Part shown: positions 6,232 through 8,566 of the stretch, one piece after another
Layout of the letters: each line of letters starts with the position of its first letter
How positions within the stretch are numbered: position 1 is the stretch's first letter
NCBI GenBank assembly: GCA_013696045.1
Contig: JACCZH010000346.1
Location: 1 to 8,566 of the forward strand
Direction of reading: 5' to 3'
Origin: Chloroflexia bacterium
GTDB taxonomy: Bacteria > Chloroflexota > Chloroflexia > Thermomicrobiales > CFX8
Length of the DNA: 8,566 bases
Notes under the pieces: generated by a model
What the model saw: the letters and a program-made list of their open reading frames with translations, nothing else
What the model was told of the DNA's origin: nothing
Database searches by the model: none
Translations under genes and position numbers: made by a program

Positions 6232-7086
6232 ATGGCGTACCGGTTCATCCTTGAGGTGCCAGAAATGGTGCAGGAGGACGCCAAGATAGCGGTTGAGTCC
6301 AGCCGCGACGCAGAGATTCTCATCGAACGCCATCCGCATGAGCTGGATCCTAACGACGCCTTCGCCGAGCTCACCATCGTCGCCCACAGCCTCGATGTCG
6401 TCGACAACCTTTACAACTGGGCCATCAGCGGCGATTTCCGCTCCAACGTCTATCTCTACGCCCACAAGGGCCAACGGGTGAGCCTTGGTGACCATGACTC
6501 CAAGTCGATGCGCCGGCTTATTCAAGGCGATCAATACTGGTTTGAAAACACGACTCCACGGATCAGTCATCAGATTGACCTCGTTATGGAAGGGGGCTCC
6601 CGCGTGGCAGATGTTCCTTATGGTGGCCGTCTTGCAAACAGCACGTCAGCTCTGCAGGCCACGTCCACCATTGATATCGGCAGCGTCGACAACATCGCCA
6701 TCAATGTGCGCGACATTGCAAGGGCCGAGGAATTCTATCGTGATTTCTTTGGAATGAACGTCATCTACCGCGCCCGCCGTGACGATGACCGCTGGGAGCA
6801 TCTCAACACCAACTACAGCTACAACGAGGGCATTCACACCGGCATCGAGCCTGAGATCGTGCGCCTTGAGAATGGCTCAGTGGGGTTAGTGCTGATCAAT
6901 ACCGGCATGGGCAAAGTACTCCACGAGCCTCGACTGGCATACATCAGTCTCAACGTTCCGATGGACACCCTCAACCACCTTCGCGGACGGGCGCTTTTCA
7001 GCTCGTTCACGGTCCAGGAGGACAGCCCGCGTGCCTTCCGCTTCGTCGACCCCTTTAGTATCGTCTGGCAAATTGTTGCCTCCTGA
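6232..7086 (+). CDS. unknown N-terminal domain fused to a VOC (glyoxalase/bleomycin-resistance) domain
   Basis: A 284-residue two-part protein. Residues about 150-284 form a VOC-superfamily module: VDNIAINVRDIARAEEFYRD (152-171) is the first strand and helix, FFGMNVIYR follows, and RLAYISLNV (234-242) and FVDPFSIVWQIV (271-282) are the later strands. The positions that usually bind metal appear replaced: N154 for the common His, Y237 for the second His, Q280 for the C-terminal Glu. A metal-free binding role is therefore likely. Residues 1-120 are unrecognised. They start with a strand-like RFILEV, then a helix, and contain AELTIVAHSLDVVDNLYNWAI and NVYLYAHKGQRVSLGD, an alpha/beta pattern. A Ser/Thr/Gly-rich linker (121-150) joins the parts. 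The ribosome site GGAG (6221-6224) sits 7 bases before the ATG. A DinB-fold gene follows after 21 bp, so co-transcription is likely. Confidence 0.8.
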   Translation: MAYRFILEVPEMVQEDAKIAVESSRDAEILIERHPHELDPNDAFAELTIVAHSLDVVDNLYNWAISGDFRSNVYLYAHKGQRVSLGDHDSKSMRRLIQGDQYWFENTTPRISHQIDLVMEGGSRVADVPYGGRLANSTSALQATSTIDIGSVDNIAINVRDIARAEEFYRDFFGMNVIYRARRDDDRWEHLNTNYSYNEGIHTGIEPEIVRLENGSVGLVLINTGMGKVLHEPRLAYISLNVPMDTLNHLRGRALFSSFTVQEDSPRAFRFVDPFSIVWQIVAS

Positions 7087-7107
7087 GATCAGTGAGAGAA
7101 AATCTGC

Positions 7108-7554
7108 ATGCTAGACGAGTACCGCGAGTTGATCGACTTTCTTGCCCAGACTCCCACCCAGCTGAAGGACAGCGCTGCTGCCTCCGGGAACCCGCCTGAT
7201 GGTGAATGGAATGCCGCTCAGGTGATCGGCCACCTCGCAGCGTGCGAGTTCTATTTTGTCGAGCGGCTGAACCGTCTGCTACGCGAGGACTCACCCCATC
7301 TTCAAGCGTTCGGCACGAAAGCATCGGAGCGCCAGGAGTCAATGATGGGCGCCTCCATAGACGAAAATCTGCAAGCTTTCAACGAGCTGCGTGGCGAGAG
7401 TGTGTCAATGCTCATGAGCCTCGCGCTCAACCTCTGGGACCGGGCCGGCACCTACGAAAAAGAGGGCAAGATGTCTATCGAAGATGTCGTCGAGCTCATG
7501 ATTGACCACGATGCGGAGCACCTCGCACAGATTGAGGCGCTGGCGACGGAGTAA
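7108..7554 (+). CDS. DinB-fold (DinB_2-like) protein
   Basis: A 148-residue four-helix-bundle protein of the DinB/YfiT-like superfamily. The three putative metal-binding histidines are H42 in QVIGHLAACE and H134/H138 in MIDHDAEHLAQIEAL, the typical spacing for the family. GEWNAAQVIGHLA (32-44) is the common lead into helix 2. It is shorter than, and only distantly similar to, the DinB-fold protein at the start of the window, so this is not a recent duplication. The ATG at 7108 has a weak purine stretch (GAGAGAA, 7094-7100) upstream. It begins 21 bp after the VOC-fusion stop and is followed by a strong terminator, so it is probably the last gene of that transcript. Substrate unknown; the pairing with a VOC protein hints at small-molecule or thiol chemistry (inference). 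Confidence 0.85.
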   Translation: MLDEYRELIDFLAQTPTQLKDSAAASGNPPDGEWNAAQVIGHLAACEFYFVERLNRLLREDSPHLQAFGTKASERQESMMGASIDENLQAFNELRGESVSMLMSLALNLWDRAGTYEKEGKMSIEDVVELMIDHDAEHLAQIEALATE

Positions 7555-7577
7555 GGGGCCCTCACCGCCAAAAGAGA

Positions 7578-7627
7578 GCCCTCATCACCAACCCCTCCGA
7601 GGGGTCAGCGATGAGGGCCTTTTCTCT
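7578..7627 (+). terminator. strong intrinsic terminator (possibly bidirectional)
   Basis: A 9-bp outer stem, GCCCTCATC (7578-7586) with GATGAGGGC (7610-7618), encloses a symmetric 4x4 internal loop and an inner 6-bp stem, ACCCCT (7591-7596) with AGGGGT (7600-7605), closed by CCG. CTTTTCTCT follows on the plus strand, 24 bp after the DinB stop. Read on the minus strand the same stem is followed by TCTCTTTT, so it can also stop transcripts from the opposite side. Confidence 0.8.
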
Positions 7628-7861
7628 GCCGGAACCAATCCCCTCGCCTGGAAGGAAGGCAGGGACCGCCCAGGCGCAAGGCTGTCCTGGGCGGCCTGCC
7701 TCAACAGGTGGGATGGGAGAAAACATCGCGATCGCCAGGAGTGGGGTCCTGACGATCGACCGGGGTGGACAAAGGTCAACGGGCGGCCGGCTACTGTGTG
7801 CCGCCCAAATCGGAGTGGTCCAGGGCAATTCTCATACTCATTGGTGTAGCGTGCTATTTTG
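7628..7861. ncRNA. candidate structured non-coding region (three further hairpins)
   Basis: No credible protein gene lies in this convergent spacer, but it holds three successive stems. First, GGCAGG + CCGCCCAGG (7658-7663, 7666-7674) pairs with CCTGGGCGG + CCTGCC (7686-7700): 15 pairs, a GA bulge and an 11-base loop. Second, CGATCG-C-CAGGA (7729-7740) pairs with TCCTG-A-CGATCG (7747-7758) around GTGGGG, with one mismatch. Third, GGGCGGC (7781-7787) pairs with GCCGCCC (7800-7806). Together with the terminator this makes four stems in about 230 bases. Strand is unclear: a minus-strand RNA would end in the terminator's TCTCTTTT. No known family was recognised. It may instead be a cluster of repeat hairpins. 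Confidence 0.35.
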
Positions 7862-8137
7862 TCAGTCGGTGAGAGCCTCGAGCGTCACCATTGGCGCTTG
7901 CACCGCACTGCTACGCGAGCACCGGCCGGTCGGCATCGGTTCGCGAGCCTGGCGCAGGAAATCGAGCAACGCCTGTGGCTTGATCCGCCAGCAACGGCGC
8001 TGGTTGTCCCACTGTCCGTCGAGGTGGCCCATGCGCAACCAGTATTCGATGGCGGAGCGATCGTATTCCAGGAAATCCGCTGCGTCCTCAAGACTGTAAG
8101 CCTGCGATGGTCGAGCGGCTGCGCGCATCATTTTCAT
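7862..8137 (-). CDS. excisionase/MerR-like helix-turn-helix protein
   Basis: A 91-residue protein with one HTH_17/excisionase-type winged helix domain at about 14-62: YSLEDAADFLEYDRSAIEYWLR forms the two helices of the HTH, GHLDGQWDNQRRCWRI the wing (with the typical W-R-I), and KPQALLDFLRQ the closing helix. Such small proteins bind DNA as excisionases, recombination directionality factors or minor regulators. No integrase or phage gene is in the window, so a regulatory role is preferred. The tail (63-91) is unstructured and Arg/Ser/Pro-rich. The ATG at 8137 is chosen because GGGAG (8147-8151) lies 9 bases upstream; the frame also has a GTG at 8155 lacking such a site. A good promoter and repeated GTACGTAYGC sites lie just upstream, suggesting autoregulation (inference). 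Confidence 0.72.
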   Translation of the reverse strand: MKMMRAAARPSQAYSLEDAADFLEYDRSAIEYWLRMGHLDGQWDNQRRCWRIKPQALLDFLRQAREPMPTGRCSRSSAVQAPMVTLEALTD

Positions 8138-8153
8138 CGGGTTTCGCTCCCAC

Positions 8154-8167
8154 ACACTAGCGAGTGT
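8154..8167. promoter_or_regulatory. small inverted repeat in the HTH gene leader
   Basis: ACACT-AGCG-AGTGT, 5-bp arms with a 4-base spacer, between the predicted transcript start and the ribosome site. It overlaps the GTACGTACGC motif by two bases. Possible operator or leader hairpin; short enough to be chance. Confidence 0.3.
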
Positions 8168-8175
8168 ACGTACGC
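8166..8175. promoter_or_regulatory. candidate operator site GTACGTACGC (copy 1)
   Basis: This 10-mer, with an 8-bp palindromic core GTACGTAC, covers the predicted +1 of the HTH gene. A near-identical copy (GTACGTATGC) is at 8221-8230, and a partial one (ACGTATGA) at 8235-8242. A bound protein here would block initiation. Confidence 0.35.
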
Positions 8176-8179
8176 CCAG

Positions 8180-8208
8180 ATACTACCATGGAGTTGCCTG
8201 GATGTCAC
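8180..8208 (-). promoter_or_regulatory. sigma-70-type promoter of the HTH gene
   Basis: On the minus strand GTGACA (8203-8208, five of six bases of TTGACA) is separated by exactly 17 bases from TAGTAT (8180-8185, four of six bases of TATAAT). The predicted start near 8173 gives a leader of about 36 bases to the ATG at 8137. This is the best -35/-10 pair seen in the window. Confidence 0.55.
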
Positions 8209-8220
8209 GCTACTCTACGC

Positions 8221-8242
8221 GTACGTATGCAAGAACGTATGA
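8221..8242. promoter_or_regulatory. candidate upstream operator pair (GTACGTATGC and ACGTATGA)
   Basis: GTACGTATGC (8221-8230) and ACGTATGA (8235-8242) repeat the motif found over the HTH gene start site. They lie about 50-70 bases upstream of that start, directly after the ferredoxin stop codon. Spacing of the two full copies is 55 bp, about five helical turns, which would allow looping between bound proteins (inference). Confidence 0.3.
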
Positions 8243-8248
8243 TGGCTG

Positions 8249-8482
8249 CTATTTCGGCCATAAAAGCTTGCCGTCCTCCGTTTCCACGAAAATCGCGTCC
8301 ACTGGGCAAGACTGGGCAGCTTCCATGATCGTCTCTTCATCAGCGCCCTCTGGATCGACAACTTCGGCCACCCGGTTGGAATTCATCTGGAACATGGCCG
8401 GGGCGCAATCGACGCAGTACCCGACGCCGATGCACCGGCCCATATCCACCTCGACCACGAGCTTGCGCCTTGAGGCATCCAA
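8249..8482 (-). CDS. monocluster ferredoxin, [3Fe-4S] type
   Basis: A 77-residue ferredoxin, an electron carrier of the small one-cluster class often paired with cytochrome P450 or other oxygenases. The cluster motif is CIGVGYC (C17, C23) plus CP at C59. The position that carries the second Cys in [4Fe-4S] proteins is V20, which points to a [3Fe-4S] cluster. An extra C26 follows in VDCAPAMF. The C-terminal CPVDAIFVETEDGK is typical. The start is a TTG at 8482: an in-frame TGA lies at 8489-8491, no other start lies between, and GGAGGG (8492-8497) is 9 bases upstream. A later ATG (8443) would remove the first strand. The acidic content (many Asp/Glu) suits a redox carrier. A partner oxidoreductase is not in the window. 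Confidence 0.87.
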   Translation of the reverse strand: MDASRRKLVVEVDMGRCIGVGYCVDCAPAMFQMNSNRVAEVVDPEGADEETIMEAAQSCPVDAIFVETEDGKLLWPK

Positions 8483-8488
8483 CCCTGT

Positions 8489-8566
8489 TCACCCTCCAGA
8501 TGACCGCTGATTTACCGCCGACGATACCAGACGAACCCGGATGAGGTTGGCCGGCAACGTATCCTC
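8489..8566 (-). CDS. possible 3' end of a gene running in from the right edge
   Basis: On the minus strand the frame is open from the window edge to TGA at 8489-8491, giving 25 residues that include LPANLIRVRLVSS. The stop is 6 bases before the ferredoxin TTG, and the ferredoxin ribosome site sits on its last two sense codons, a layout typical of a tight operon. The same frame continues into the ferredoxin after the stop. The fragment is too short to identify. A cytochrome P450 would be a natural neighbour, but that is only a guess from context. Confidence 0.3.
   Translation of the reverse strand, partial: EDTLPANLIRVRLVSSAVNQRSSGG

Noticed and set aside
5923..6570. 215-residue minus-strand frame across the lipoprotein/VOC boundary
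   Set aside because: It overlaps two well-supported plus-strand genes and their spacer, and shows no recognisable domain.
7656..7671. partial likeness to the T-box core sequence (AGGCAGGGACCGCC against AGGGTGGNACCGCG)
   Set aside because: No stem I or specifier region, no downstream T-tract and no downstream synthetase or amino-acid gene; the match is explained by the GC-rich stem.
7851..7860. TGCTATTTT as an extended -10 promoter reading right
   Set aside because: It would only transcribe antisense to the HTH gene, has no -35 and is a single weak match.
7611..8099. 162-residue plus-strand frame starting inside the terminator
   Set aside because: It begins in a terminator stem, runs through the hairpin-rich spacer and then antisense to the HTH gene; low-complexity composition and no ribosome site.
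7859..8242. 127-residue plus-strand frame opposite the HTH gene
   Set aside because: The minus strand encodes a clear HTH_17 domain with promoter and ribosome site; this frame is its complement.
1..8566. tRNA, rRNA, CRISPR arrays, transposase or integrase genes
   Set aside because: No tRNA T-loop/acceptor pairs, no regularly spaced repeats and no transposase or recombinase motifs were seen on either strand.

Overview
The window is about 8.6 kb of moderately GC-rich bacterial DNA (roughly 58-60 % G+C by eye) with short intergenic spacers and good Shine-Dalgarno sites. The gene mix is an RmlA-like nucleotidyltransferase, two unrelated-looking DinB-fold proteins, a large M14 metallopeptidase, an Asp-box lipoprotein, a VOC fusion protein and a monocluster ferredoxin. 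This fits a heterotrophic Chloroflexota (Thermomicrobia-like) or similar environmental bacterium. That assignment is inference, since no rRNA or marker gene is present.

Layout. (1) 1-629: a perfect 28-bp palindrome followed by a DinB-fold gene (+). (2) 736-1745 (-): a small membrane protein whose stop overlaps the start of an rmlA-like sugar nucleotidyltransferase (ATGA overlap). (3) 1746-2027: spacer holding a long inverted-repeat element. (4) 2028-4502 (-): an 824-residue M14 zinc carboxypeptidase-like protein with a C-terminal glutamine-amidotransferase-like part. (5) 4503-4680: divergent spacer. (6) 4681-7554 (+): solo HicB-like protein, Asp-box lipoprotein, an unknown domain fused to a VOC domain, and a second DinB-fold protein; the last two genes are only 21 bp apart. 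(7) 7555-7861: a 307-bp convergent spacer with four consecutive hairpins, the first of them a strong terminator. (8) 7862-8566 (-): an excisionase/MerR-like HTH protein with a good promoter flanked by repeated sites, then a [3Fe-4S]-type ferredoxin, then the possible tail of a further gene running off the window.

How the genes might work together. There is no single obvious pathway. rmlA feeds dTDP-sugar synthesis for surface glycans. The lipoprotein and VOC/DinB genes look like independent short transcription units. Their leaders, and that of the M14 gene, share a -10-like motif (GCTANRATSA). The ferredoxin could be an electron donor to a partner such as a cytochrome P450 just outside the window (inference).

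The most promising points for novelty are the structured non-coding spacer at 7555-7861, the fusion of an unrecognised N-terminal domain to a VOC domain lacking the usual metal ligands, the repeated GTACGTAYGC sites around the HTH gene promoter, and the small membrane protein coupled to rmlA with an apparently non-standard start.
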